This document shows positions 34,391 to 46,165 of a stretch of DNA of 64,000 bases, piece after piece. Location: assembly GCA_005784505.1 (NCBI GenBank), contig VCAZ01000054.1, positions 904,501 through 968,500 of the forward strand, in the 5' to 3' direction. Made by a program: the position numbers and the translations under genes. How positions within the stretch are numbered: the stretch's first letter is position 1; every line of letters starts with the position of its first letter. The notes beneath the pieces were generated by a model. That model saw nothing but the letters and a program-made list of their open reading frames with translations. It ran no database searches and was not told the origin of the DNA. The stretch is from Bagarius yarrelli (lineage: Eukaryota > Chordata > Actinopteri > Siluriformes > Sisoridae).

Positions 34391-34485
34391 AACAATTGAG
34401 CCTCTGGGTTGTTCCGCAAACAAATTGGTGGTTCAGGTTTCAAGCCCCAGAACCACCACCATGTCATTTTTGGGACCTTAAAAAA
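34391..34485 (+). repeat. Degenerate SINE fragment, plus
   Basis: GGTGGTTCAGGTTTCAAGCC then CCAGAACCACCACCATGTC recall the B-box and middle of the SINE, but the match is poor. Confidence 0.35.
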
Positions 34486-36424
34486 ATCAAATAAAACATT
34501 AAGTGCACTGTTAATAAAATGTCTTTTTTATCTAAAAGCTTTGATTAGGTAACAAATACAGAACATAAAAATAATTTTAAGAAATAAAAATGTTTTTACC
34601 CGTTTGCTACTTTAGTTTGGAGGGTAGATTAGTAGTGTAGTGTTTTGTTTGCTGATATTTTAAATGAAGTAAGTAGGTTTACCTGTAAATGGTGTCTCTC
34701 CTTAAGATGCAGCACAATTCCCAATAACGGTGGAGCCGATATTACAAAACCGATATCTGGTAATGAAAAAGGCTTAAATATCGGGAATAATATTGGTGAA
34801 ATGAATCGCTTGTATTGCATGTGTAATTTTAAGCTTAGGTTCCGATGTTGGCTAATGTTGTACTCGCTCTATATTTCAGTTGTATTGAGCTTGAAAAAGA
34901 GATATCAGGTTTCACCAAATGTTTAACAATATTACCCCTCCCTACTTAAATACGATTAAAGGAAAGCAAGCTCGTTATCTCAGATATTTTCTGCCCTCTA
35001 ATAGAAGGGTATTGGCTTCAGTTTGGCTCATGGCCAGAACATTACCAGCCTGAAAGCAAGGACATGCTCCAGGAATAGTCTTGTTTCGAAGGCAGAGTAA
35101 ACATTAGCAAGGCTAAAGTGCCAGCGTGCAGCTCCGTTTATCAGCACCTCTTCAGATACGCATATTTTATATGTTGTGCAAACTTGTTTAAGCTTCGTGG
35201 ATTTTGGCCAGATCGGTTCAAAACAAGACGAGGAGGCCGAGGCAGGAATAAATGAAGTTAATCAACTGAAGTTTATATCTTACTGGAATTAGCTGTGTTC
35301 ATGTGACAGAAAAACTCTTTCATTCACATGCTTCAGTCTATTAACGATTATTTAGCATCCAAAGAAATACAGTGAGATGTGGACTAGGGGCTGGTTTTAG
35401 GATGTCACCCTTATTGGTTCTAAAAACACTGAATGCAGAAATTTACATGCTCCATTAGGAATGCAGTGATCAATGAAGCAAGATAAAGACATAACCAGTG
35501 CTCGAAGCTGCATTACCTTTCTCTCAGAACTTATTACCTTGTTTTAGTGAGTCATAGACACAGCCTACGATTTAACAGACGTAAACAATTTAAAATTCTA
35601 AATTAGAGGCTAGTTTGCTACGTTATTTGATATTTTGTCCGCACAGCATGTGCTATACACATTGAATGCATTAATGCAGGCAAAATCATTTAGAAAATGA
35701 TAGAAAATGCCTTCTATAACCTTGACATTGTCTCCTACCTCTCACAAAAGTTCTCAAAAATTAGCCGCACTTATAACCATTTTACATACATATGGGTACA
35801 AGATGTCAGTAGATCATTCAAATAGATCATTTAAATAGATCATTCTACACCTTTAGAATACTTGACATTTAGGAATTAAATAAGGATTAAACAGAGTAGT
35901 AGGTGCGTTAAGACAAACAACAAACCATCATGTTATATGAGATTTGGACTAATTTTTCTTTGGCATTTCTATTGAATAGAATTGCACAAAAAGCTAATTT
36001 CGAATCATTACAAAATAGTTAGTGGATCAAAACAGCTCAGGTCAGTTTAGAAAGATCTACTCTATAATATCACAAAATATCAGTCAATTTTTTTTATAAT
36101 TAATCTTCACATTCACCATATTCGTCGCTATATTTGGCCATGAGTTCCTTGAATTCTTTATGTGAAAAAAACATTTTAAATTGTGTGTTACACAAATTCC
36201 CTAGGTCACTTTGGACAGACCTAATTTATCCTCAACGTCAGCAAAACTGTAAATATAAATGCTCCACTAGCTCAAATGTGATACAGTGGGTCATCTCAGG
36301 AAGATGCCTGCTCTATGCCTATCTAGCGGCCTATTGTTTTATTTTTAATAATTTTTTCAACATTTTTTGGGGATTAACATGCTTGAAAACTCCTGAGACG
36401 TTACACACATGCTGAAATCTATGG
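34486..36424. other. Unique-looking intergenic sequence
   Basis: No transposon signature. Frames at 34629-34926 (both strands) and 36134-36415 lack recognisable domains and good splice context. 35000-35240 is relatively GC-richer, and a conserved noncoding element cannot be tested here. Confidence 0.45.
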
Positions 36425-36900
36425 CCATGTCTGGAGGCAGGATTTCACATGGAGGAGTTCTCGACAGGGCAGCAGCTAAACTTTTTTTGAGGGCCCCTGT
36501 AGCACACACCTTTTGAAGTACAGTCACGCAAGTTTATACGCATATAAATCTCATCAGGGTGATCAAATTCTGTGCTGACAGTCAGCGCTCTGCCCCACAG
36601 AAAGTGAGCTTCTTGAGGGTTTGTGAAAACCACATGCTGTGAAATTTGCAATACTTCTTCTAGGATTATCAACCGAATGCCACCAAACTGGGTCAACATC
36701 ATCTCAGGACATTATGGATGGAAATTGGCAAGGGATTGATATCTCAAACAGTTTGGCCGTGACGAGGTGACGAATTATGGAAAACAGAATTGTATGATGC
36801 CAATTACAAAGATTTGACTATTAGAAATCGAAATTATAACGCCACCAACTGGCAGCAGGAAGTGTGTCATTCTCAAAAGACTTAAAATTCAGCATCATAT
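36425..36900. repeat. Interspersed repeat with an open minus-strand frame
   Basis: CTCAAACAGTTTGGCCGTGA, CGCCACCAACTGGCAGCAGG and AGTGTGTCATTCTC resemble a fish repeat I recall that has a 'GCCACC...GGCAGCAGGAAGTG' spacing. The 85-codon minus frame at 36445-36702 (LTQFGGIRLIILEEVLQ...) is probably repeat-derived, not a gene. Confidence 0.45.
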
Positions 36901-37164
36901 TTTACATTTTATTTTCTTTAAATGTTATCCGAATAATTTTTAAAAATAACAAATTGAAACCTTATTATTTTAAACATTTAATTAACATTTATTCATGTGT
37001 GTTAAAACTGACAATTCACCTGAGATGAGGAATATTAAGTCTAATTCTCGTGGTTTTTACATGAAGTCACTCCTAAAGAAATGCTCTCCTGGCAGGCAAA
37101 ACAATGCTATCTGCCTGACAGGTTACAAACCAAGTAATTTTTTTAATTCATTTATTTTTCATCT

Positions 37165-37478
37165 TTTATTCCCTAATTTACGGTCCCAGGAATCTGCTGG
37201 AGTCTATCCCAGAAGGGGGTACACCCTGGACAGGTCAGCAGTCCATCACAGGGCCGCACACACACTTACACTCACTTCTATAGACAATTTGGAATCACAA
37301 ATTAATCTAACATACATTTTTCTAGACTGTGTAAGGAAACCGGAGCAACCCTCACAAGCACGGGGAGAACATACAAACTCCACACAGAAAGATCCCTGCT
37401 GGGGAATCAAACCTGGGCCCTTCTTGCTGTGAGCCAACAATGATAACCACCAAGCCACCATGCTGCCCCGATTATTTT
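37165..37478 (-). repeat. 'GCATGTTCTCCCCGTG' fish repeat, minus, with head
   Basis: AATCTGCTGGAGTCTATCCC, GTACACCCTGGACAGGTC, CAGTCCATCACAGGGCC, CGGGGAGAACATACAAAC, GGGGAATCAAACCTGGGCCC (tRNA-like B-box complement), GCCACCATGCTGCCCC. It has an internal deletion in the 3' third. Confidence 0.88.
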
Positions 37479-38044
37479 TATTTAGACAAAATGCAGGGTA
37501 GTTGTGCAATAGTATGCACCAACCAACAAGGAGACAAGCCTGGGCTATGCCTTTACAAAGTCCTGCACAGGTCAAGTGGCTTAAAACTCAGTAGGAATGT
37601 CTGGAATTTTTCTCTTCTCAGTGATGTTCATACTTGTTCTTTTTTATTTTACTATTAAAATAATTTCTGTAATATTGGGTGGTCATCTGAAACTGACAGA
37701 TTAAAGATAATGAGAATAAATAATGAGTATTTCATTTATATTTTTTATTTTAGTTCGCTTTTTTAATAATTCTGAATTTTAAGATAAGTACCTAACAATT
37801 AAAACTGTGTTTTGTTAGCTGTGTCCTCTAGTAGGAGAATCGCCCATATATTCGAACTTTTTCCACCTGGTCTTTATACATGGACATGGTAAAATTTCTT
37901 TCTCCACCCACAGCCTGGGTATGTGTCCAAAGTGCCATTGACGGTGCTGGTTTAAAGCTGAACTTTCTATGTGCAGTGTGGGCACTAGGTATGTACAAAC
38001 ACAGAGCTGCTCTGTGAAGAAGGTCAAATCATCTGTTTTGGCAC
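37479..38044. other. Intergenic, nothing recognised
   Basis: No supported feature. Confidence 0.5.
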
Positions 38045-38480
38045 ATCCGAGAGAGCGGCGGCTTCCACTAAACAGACGTTAAACAGTGCTGATTGTTGAG
38101 ACCCTCACTCTAGCTTATAAGGCTTCTGACCCTCTGTCTCGGAAGAGATCATAGCACACTCAACCAGGGGTGTGGCTGCCTACCGGGCCTTGGCTTTGGG
38201 GGGGTCTCTTTGTCAAACCTATATATGGCGGCAGGTTGGTTTACTCTGCATACATTTGTCCAATTCTACAATCTGGATCTAGCAACGCCTCTGGGATTCA
38301 TGGTCCTTGTGTTACAATAGGTCCCGCACATAACACTAGACAGTGACTTGGTGCTATGGCAATGTGGGTATCTCATTCTCTCAGCATTCTGACACAGGTC
38401 AAGTGTCCTGAAGAAGAACGTGTAGCCTAATGACGATTTCTAAGCAGAAAGTTAATGGGATTTTAACAAAGCTCTTTGAT
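38045..38480 (+). mobile_element. DIRS-like tyrosine recombinase C-terminal fragment C
   Basis: CTAAACAGACG then a degenerate stretch and an AAGW region reading M-A-A-G-W-F-T-L-H-T-F-V-Q-F-Y-N-L-D. This corresponds to the end of the recombinase seen in copy B (K-A-A-D-W-A-S-P). The downstream TTGGTGCTATGGCAATGTGG parallels CGGTACTATGGTGACTTGG of copy B at 18073. It is broken by several stops. Confidence 0.6.
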
Positions 38481-38939
38481 AAACATAAAAGTTTTAAAAG
38501 TTCAATAAAAAATGTTAGCTAAACATAGTTAACTTCAGGATGTTGTGACGACACACCAGAGAAATGCATGGCATTTTCCTGGTTTGGGAACTCGACAGTG
38601 TGCCTGAAATGACTCGGTCAGAAACATTCCACACAAACTCAAGTCCTTAAAAGTCTTTCAGTGCATCCATGCCCCATTTCCTGAACACACACACTCACAC
38701 AGGAATGCAGCAGGAGAAGCTACGCTAGTTTAAGGGAAATCGGAGGGGAAGAAAATACATTTTTATGTAAATCACCCTGCCCTTGGGTTCAATGCTGCTT
38801 ATCTTTATATATAATAGGTGACGCAATAAACAGCATTAAAATCACTGTCTGATGCTGATCAGTGCGGGGTATGATTAACACAATGTCACACTGAAATGTA
38901 GACTCTGGACTGAATGGCTGACACAGTCATTTAAGTATC

Positions 38940-38983
<44 letters not shown>

Positions 38984-39156
38984 GTAGCTCGGCCTCTGCA
39001 TTCCACCATTGGGTTTTTTTGCGTCACCCGTTGCTTAATTTGCACTTTTTGTTGTTCTCAAACTATTTATGATAAACTATGATAAGTTTAACGTTTATTA
39101 AACGTTAATTTTAAAACTTTAATAATTTGTAAACGACTAAGAGCAAATATCAAACC
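38481..39156. other. Intergenic with a (GT)n array
   Basis: Perfect (GT)n at about 38942-38980. No gene was recognised. Confidence 0.55.
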
Positions 39157-39213
39157 GCAACCTGCCACTGCTGGGCCCTTAAACCTTAATTGCTTAGTTG
39201 TATAAAAATGAGT
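39157..39213 (+). repeat. SINE 3'-half scrap, plus
   Basis: ACCTGCCACTGCTGGGCCCT then TAATTGCTTAGTTGTATAAA match the middle of the SINE. A Tc1-like element interrupts it or abuts it. Confidence 0.6.
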
Positions 39214-39225
39214 AAAAAAATGATC

Positions 39226-40103
39226 GGAAGATTTCCAGAACTGCTGTCACTCAGAAAGGAAAGTCTGTCAAAGACCAAAAGATCATGCAAGATCTCACCT
39301 TGTGGAGTCTCAATGATTATGAAAACTCTGAGGAATCAGCCCAGAACTACACCGGTGGATCTTCTCAATTATCTCAAGGCAGCTGGGACCATAGTCATCA
39401 GGAAAACAATTATTAACACACTACGCCATAAAGGACTGAAATCCTGCATCACCCACAATGCCCCCCTTCCCAAGAAAGCACATGTGCAGACCCGTCTGAA
39501 GTTTACCAATAAACATCTGAATGATTCAGAGAAGCACTAAGTAAAAGTGTTTTGGTCAGATGAGACCAAAATCAAGCTCTTTGGCATCAACTCAACTCAC
39601 CATGTTTGAAGGAGGAGGAATGCTGTCTATGACCCTGAAAAGACCATCGCTACCATCAATCATGGAGGATGAAACATTATGCTTTGAAGGTGTTCTGCTG
39701 CTAAGTGGACAGGACAACTTCACCACATCAAATGGACAATGAACAGGACCATGTACCGTCAAATCTTGCGTGAGAACCTCCCTTTCTCAGAAATCGTAAT
39801 AACTTGGAGAGGATCTGCAAAGAGGAGTGGGACAAAATCCCTCCTGGAATGTGTGCAAACCTGGTGGCCAGTCATTGACCTCTGTGATTGGCATCAAGGG
39901 TTTTGCCACCATGTAATAAGTCCTGTTTTGCAAAATGCAAATCAATTTATAATTTATTTATGTGTTTTTCTGGATCTTCTTGTTGTTATTCTGCCTCTCA
40001 CTGTTAGAACAAACCCACCAATAAAATTACAGACTGATAATTTCTTTGTCAGTGGGCAAATATACAAAATCAGCAGGGGGCCAAAACCATTTTTCTATCA
40101 CTA
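39226..40103 (+). mobile_element. Tc1-like transposon, internally deleted, right end intact
   Basis: The N-terminal HTH region reads SKTKRSCKISPCGVSMI and TTPVDLLNYLKAAG. Then come IINTLRHKGLKS, the first catalytic region WSDETKIKLFG (about 39553-39585), and MYRQILRENLP. The frame then jumps to a remnant of the C-terminus (G-S-A-K-R-S-G-T-K-S-L-L-E-C-V). The second Asp and the catalytic Glu are therefore deleted at about 39800. The 3' end (TTTGTCAGTGGGCAAATA, ATCAGCAGGGGGCCAAA, CACTATA) matches the known terminal repeat, with TA at 40104-40105. Nonfunctional. Confidence 0.88.
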
Positions 40104-40258
40104 TACTTTAAAAAAAATTTAATTAAATAACAATTTAATCATCTTACATTTTTATTAACTGTCATGATGAAAACACACACACACAAATAGCTATTAGCTA
40201 TAAATTAATTTCCCACACGTTTAAGCGGTGTCCTCATTATCCGTCCCTTTATTTTTAG

Positions 40259-40428
40259 CTACTGCACTAAAGAGATCGTAAACTCTGGAGGTCGGGTCAC
40301 CCTGTGTGAGCCTCATATCATCTCTCGGTATGACCCAGAAACAGAAAATACACTCCCTGTCCCCAGAATAAAGCCCTTGTGCTATGTTACATCAATAAGC
40401 AGTGAGAGGAAGGTGCACTCGCAATTGC
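40259..40428 (+). CDS. Candidate internal coding exon of an unidentified gene
   Basis: A 170-bp segment bounded by a T-rich tract ending in TTTTTAG and by the consensus donor GTAAGT. One frame is open throughout, entering one base into a codon and leaving after one base. The peptide has 56 complete codons and begins YCTKEIVNSGGRVTLCEPH, later ISRYDPETENTLPVPRIK and LCYVTSISSERKVHSQL. It contains three Cys and no Met, and the other two forward frames have early stops. I do not recognise the family. The NSGGRV core only faintly recalls BRCT-type strands. No partner exon was found in the window, so it may be a pseudo-exon. It lies 36 kb beyond nceh1 on the same strand. Confidence 0.38.
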
Positions 40429-41721
40429 GTAAGTAATGTTCGGACACCTGTTTCTGTCTTTCTGAAACCTCTTACTAAAGCAGTAGGGTGGAAAGAAGTG
40501 CTATATCCATTTCAGGTGGTCGGGATCTCTGGATCTCTTTATTTATTGCGCTCATAAAGACGCTTGTGTGTGTGTGTGTGTGAGGTTGAGCGGAAAAATG
40601 TGCGAGACAGATGGTAAAGGACTTAAAGCCAGCTCAAACGCTACACGCCAAGATCTGGCTGAAGCGTCGATCAGTGCCACAGGCACGTCGATAAACAGCT
40701 AGGAACACAGCTAAATAATTGATAATAAACCAAGATGAATAATTGATGATAAATATCGAAGCTTTAAGCTGGATTCAAAAAGGGTTTCTGGTTAGTCACC
40801 ATGGTGGTAGGAGATGTAGCGTAAAAAAAAAAAGCAACAAACCAATAGAGAACAATAGTGGCAGAAATGATCATTATAGAGTTCTAAAATGAATACATTT
40901 AAGAATTATACTCATGTCCTGGTGTCCTTGTGGGGGACGAAGACAAAAAAACATATTCATTTTACAGTAATGAAATGATTCTAAGATGCAGAAAAGCTAA
41001 TAATAATAATGTACTTATTCATAATGTACTTCTTCTTTTAGCAGTAGTACCTACACCCTCGAGCTAAAGGTCAGACTAATTAGAGAGATTAACACACACT
41101 TTTAGTTAAGCCCATAAATAAGTGGTGTAACGTGTCTATGTTTTTTGGGGGGTTTTTTGGCAAAAATTCTTCTAAACTTCTTTTTATTTCCAGACAATAA
41201 TCTTGAATCTACAAAATTTGTCCAAGTTTTTATTTTCAGCAACAATTAAATGCCAGGATTATAGAGAAACAATCATAATTTACCTCATATCATTAAATCA
41301 TAAACCTTTTTTAATCAAAAATTGATATAAAGCAATAAGTGTCTTATTTTTTATCTCAGCTAACACTTAATAAGATAAGACAAAGGGGTTTGTGAGGGTT
41401 TATGTGACTGGTCATTAAGGCTTATGTCAGTGTAAGTAGTAGTAGTAGTTTTCTATTACAAACTGTAATGTAGAAGATTGAAAAATCTGCAAAATTTGCT
41501 ATAATAAACAAGATATACATATATTTGACTATAGACATGCAATTTTAAAATCTTATCAAATTCCCTGTTTTTTAATGCATGGCCTAATTTGCATACAGGG
41601 CCCTGATTGGCTTTTGTAATTTATAGAATTTTTATAGTAGTATGTAATTTATACTTTATTTTATATATAGATAAAGTAACACTTTAATGTTTTGTATGAT
41701 TTTACTGATGTAACCATAAGT
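40429..41721. other. Flank or intron after the candidate exon
   Basis: Short (GT)n at 40565-40582. A 34-codon ATG frame at 40598-40702 (MCETDGKGLKASSNATRQ...) has no known match. The rest is AT-rich and unrecognised. Confidence 0.45.
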
Positions 41722-41891
41722 ATTAGCGCAGTGGTTATGTTGTTGGACTACAAACTTGAGGACCTGGGTTTGATCCCCACCAAGCCACCACTGCTGGGCC
41801 CCTGATCAAAGCCCTTAATGCTCAGTTGTGAAACAAGGAATATTGTAAGTCGCTCTGGATAAGGGCATCTGCCAAATGCTGTAAATCAAAC
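41722..41891 (+). repeat. tRNA-derived SINE, plus copy
   Basis: GCGCAGTGGTTATGTTGTTG, CCTGGGTTTGATCCCCACC, GGGCCCCTGATCAAAGCCC, GTAAGTCGCTCTGGATAAGG, GCCAAATGCTGTAAATC. Confidence 0.92.
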
Positions 41892-42029
41892 ATTAAGTTT
41901 GGCTTTAAGGTTTGATTTTTAGATTTTATCCAGAATTAATTAATATTGCTGCCTAAATAGCTTCATATTAATGCGATGACAGTCAGTGATTATATTAGTA
42001 CACTATAATATTAACTTTTTGTCAGTTGG

Positions 42030-42394
42030 GCAGCACGGTGGCTCAGTAGTTGTTGGGCCTATTTTGTTGGCTCACAACAAGATAGGCCTGGGTTTGATTC
42101 CTGGGCAGGGGTCTTTCTGTGTGTAGTTTGCATGTTCTCCCTGTGTTTGTGTGGGTTTACTCCGGGTTCTCTGGTTTCCTCCCACAGTCCAGAATCATGT
42201 ATGTTAGATTAATTAGTGATTCTAAATTGGCCATAGGAGTGAGTGTGTGTGTGGCCCTGTGATGGACTGGTGACCTGTCCAGGGTGTCCCCCTCCTGCCT
42301 TTCACCCTTTCAGAGACAGCTGGGATAGACTCCAGCAGATCCCTGTGACCCCGAATTAGGGAATAAACGGCTATAGAAAATAAATGTATGAATT
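42030..42394 (+). repeat. 'GCATGTTCTCCCCGTG' fish repeat, full-length reference copy
   Basis: Head GGCAGCACGGTGGCTCAGTA, then CTGGGTTTGATTCCTGGGC (tRNA-like B box). Body: TGTGTAGTTTGCATGTTCTC, GGTTTCCTCCCACAGTCCAG, CTGTGATGGACTGGTGACC, AGGGTGTCCCCCTCCTGCC. Tail: GGGATAGACTCCAGCAGATC, ACCCCGAATTAGGGAATAAA and an A-rich end. This is the most complete of at least six copies and behaves like a SINE with a tetranucleotide-prone tail. Confidence 0.9.
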
Positions 42395-45300
42395 TTTGTC
42401 AGTTGCTTTTTTTTTAATTTTTTTTATTCATTTTAAACTCCAGCTGTTTATATTTTTCTCTTTAAATGTACTGCAGATCATCCACCAAAGATTTGTTTTG
42501 GTGTGCAGCGTTGAGTGTTCAAGCAACCTAAAAAGGGAAAAGAAGGGAAAACACACTTAGCTAAGGAATCCTTGGAATTCTGAGAAGCACATTATAAATC
42601 TACCAACCATTTGTCTTGGAGGTGAAACCGTTTGGTTTGTTCTGTTAAAAGAACATATTGAGAACAGAAATACTACTAATAAATTTGCACACATTTGTTT
42701 TTACTGATAAATCATGTCACCTTTAAAAACCACAACTGACCATCCCTATTAATTGTATTATTTAGGTGAGGTTTACTGGGGCTGAATAGTGGCGCACGAC
42801 TGACAGCGTGTGCCCGCGTTCTCGCGAAGGAAGTTCAGGTGGCTCAACAGGCTTTTTAGACATTTAGCTGACTTTACATGTCAGCCGTGGGCATGATTCA
42901 TAATGAGTACCTATTATAATCTGAAAAGGAACATTTACCTGAGTGCTGATAAAAGAGGCTGTTTTGTATTTTAATGGATATCTCCATGGCAACAGAAAGA
43001 GGTCACATGGCCAGGAAAAAAATAAAAGAATTATGTTTGAGGTGACTTGGTAAGTGTTAGTTGGTTCACTTGTATTAAAGATATTATAAAACCACGATTA
43101 GTAGAGAAAAATATAACTAAGGATGTGAGAAGTAATTGGTTACAATAGGGACATCCGGCTCTTTTGTTATGTCGCTGATGTGAACTGATGGAAAGAATCA
43201 GGTGATTTATTTATTTTTTTTTAACTCATAAATCACTGTCAGAAATCTATCGAGAAGGTGAGCTGTAAGGCTGTAACGCCGCTCATCCCCAGCTAACTCT
43301 GTTTGTCATTTCGATTTCACCTTCGCTTCATTTACATATATATCATCACCTCTTTCGTCTTGTCATTTTGATAAAGAGTGTCCTTCTTTGATGTCCGCAT
43401 CGTTACCATTCCTGTCTCCTTTCTCTTTTTCTCGCTTTGCCTTAGTCAGAAGTGTTTTAAGGGTTTTTTTTCTTTCTTCCTACGTCAGAATCGCTCAGCT
43501 TAATTGGCCGCAGCAGACGAGTGTAGGCTTCACATGGATTTAGAGTCACAGCTCCGTGGTACCCTTGAGTCCTAGTGAATCCCAAACACTCCATGATATT
43601 TGCGCGTGTGCGTGCTTTCAGGCTCAAGCAGACTAAAAAATTGTTCAAATCTTTTTTTTTTATTAGAAAATCTACATAAGAAGGAGTCAGTGGGTGAGAA
43701 AAATATGGTGTCAGTTTAACTGACTAAATGCTAGTAATTAATGGCGTAAACGTTTAAAATCAGTGATCGCGAGAGACAAGGTTAAAAATGTTGGACTGGC
43801 TGATCAGCACCCTGCCTACTGATCCAGGGAGCTGATTGATATGCAGCCACAATGTCCTCTTTTTGATGATTCTCATCACGTCTGTAATTATTTCAGTAAT
43901 CAGTTATTTGTCTAAAATGATGACTGGCTTTTCATTTCTTCCGCCAGAAAACCCCTTCGTGTGTCGTTTCAGTTACTGCCACACACAAACAAAATGACCA
44001 AAATGAGCCAGCAAGCAGATGTTTTCTCCTCACAAAACATCTGCATCTCAATACGACCAAATTGTTCTCTGCTGTTACTGTACTTAACCAAGCCTTCATT
44101 TCTTCCTACGACGCCCTTTCAGGATGTGCCATGACCTCACCAGGTTTCATTTTAGTAAATTTAGGCCAGTCGTGTATATTTAAAGTAATAAAACTCAAAC
44201 CAGGAATAAAAACGGTTGCTTATTCACCGTACACGCACCAAGGAAACTTTTGTGTTCTGTCTTATTAAATTTGATGGTGGGGGTTTTGTTTGTGCAGGAA
44301 GCAAAAAAAGGAGCAGACGCATTGATGTAGTCGTAGATCTTCCAGTTTAAATTTGAAGCACTTGTCAAACATGGTGATTCATAAATATTCTGATTGTCTT
44401 TTTCTGGGCTTGGCTGGAATTAAAATTCATGCACAAGCACACGTTTTGTTTTGTTTTTTTCTCATTCACCCACACACGGGAGCGCAAACATTGACGATAG
44501 CGCTGTCGCGTTTCGTCTATTCACTTATCGCCATATGTTCGTCTTACTCGGTGTCGATCCTCCATAGTGTGTGAGCTCCATACATAGTAAGAAAACACAG
44601 ATCAGCAGTACACCGGCTCTCTCTAGGTAGCAGTGCTTTTGAGCAGACAATGCAGTATTCGTACCTCAGCCTCCGCATTACTGCAGCAGGAAATGTTAGC
44701 ACTGCATTCACTATCCTCACGTGCAACAAAAAAGATATTTCTGCATCACTGATTATATTGTAGCTCTGTACACCAGACATCCAGGCCACCAAATGATAGA
44801 GAGAAACATTAAACTCATTGGATTTTGAATTAGATCCTCTTTCTTCTTAATTAAGATACTTCATCATAAAGGGTCTATACCTTTTTTAGATCCTGTGTCC
44901 TAGAGATTTATGTATATTAATAACTCCCTGAAAAAATCCTTGAAAATATTCAGCAAGTTCTTAGGCCTTTAAACGCTTTCACGTCTCCGAGCAATTATAG
45001 ACCGGTGCGATTTTATGGCCACACATCTAAATAAATTAGCATAGCTGTTACATGGAACATTAGGTTACTGAATTCAAAACTTTGGGCTATCTTTACAGTC
45101 TGTTTTTGAAGATAGAAAGAAGAAAGAGAGAGAGATGTGTAATGTGCTGTAATTCTGCAGGAGTAACCACAGTCTAGCCTTCCAAAATGGCAAACATTAA
45201 AATTCGGTTTTCTAAATAGAGTATGTGGTGCACCGCTAAAGCTCAGCAGTTAAATTTGAGACAGAGGTGTGTTTCAATCAAGCCCCAAAATGCAAAACTT

Positions 45301-45746
45301 GAGTGATGAAGAAACAAGAAGGGTGACTTCCAAATTTGACGAAAACCAAATGCGGTCAAAAAAAAAATCAATATGGTCTTGTAATTACAGGTTTTATAAG
45401 CATTTGAAAGGAATAAGGTTGGGATTGTTAAATCTTTCAACTATTTAGTACTATACAATCATGACAAAATGACTCAACAAAAAAGTGAAATGACTTTTTT
45501 AGGTTTGTTATTCTGAAGGCTGTCCTTGATTTTAGGCATGCATTCTTCACTCTACATATAAGCTTTTTTTAATCCATTTTGATGTGGGTACGAAATAATT
45601 TGTAGTAGATATCAAATGATTTCTAGAGATCTGTTTCTTTTTATTCTTTCTCTTCTATTCTCTTGTTCTTGGTAGGGCTTGTGGTGACAAAAAGTTAAGA
45701 AGGTCAATCCAAAGTGATCCTTTCCCAGCCACAGTTTCCAGTTTTC
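42395..45746. other. 3.3 kb of unique-looking intergenic sequence
   Basis: The longest stretch here with almost no repeats I recognise. Frames at 43457-43648 (-), 44062-44268 (+), 44353-44574 (+) and 44544-44792 (-) show no known domain. It may be intronic or regulatory DNA of a neighbouring gene. Confidence 0.45.
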
Positions 45747-46165
45747 CAGAATTTTGAGACAGTGACGCTGAGGAAGAGACAGGTGGCAGAGCTGGAAATA
45801 GCAGAGCTGAAGATGTTGAGGTTTTCTTTGGGAGTGACGAGGTTGGACAGGATTAGGAACGAGTTGATCAGGGGGACGGCTTATGTTAGATGTTTTGGAG
45901 AGAAGGTCAGGGAAGCCAGATTGAGGTGGTTTGGACATGTACAGATGAGGGATAGGGAATATGTTGGCAGGAGGATGTTAGAAATGAAGCTACCAGGCAG
46001 AAGGTAAAAAGGAAAACCAAAGGGGAGGTATATGGATGCGATAAACGAGGACATGAGGTTAGTGGGTGTGAGTAAAGAGGATGTAGAGAATAGGGTTAGG
46101 TGGAGACAGATGATTCTCTGTGGCGACCCCTAAAAGGAAACAGCCGAAAGGAGAAAAAGAAGTTT
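45747..46165 (+). mobile_element. RTE-like LINE 3' fragment, copy 2
   Basis: A nearly continuous frame: LKMLRFSLGVTRLDRIRNEL, IRGTAYVRCFGEKVREARLR, WFGHVQMRDREYVGRRMLEM, one in-frame TAA after LPGRR, then KGRYMDAINEDMRLVGVSKE and RWRQMILCGDP before a terminal TAA. The 3' end has GCGACCCC followed by GAAAGGAGAAAAAGAAG. This is the C-terminal tail of a fish non-LTR reverse transcriptase. 5'-truncated and nonautonomous. Confidence 0.87.

Noticed and set aside
40598..40702. 34-codon ATG frame (MCETDGKGLKASSNATRQ...)
   Set aside because: Too short to judge, with no family match, no clear initiation context and no splice partner.
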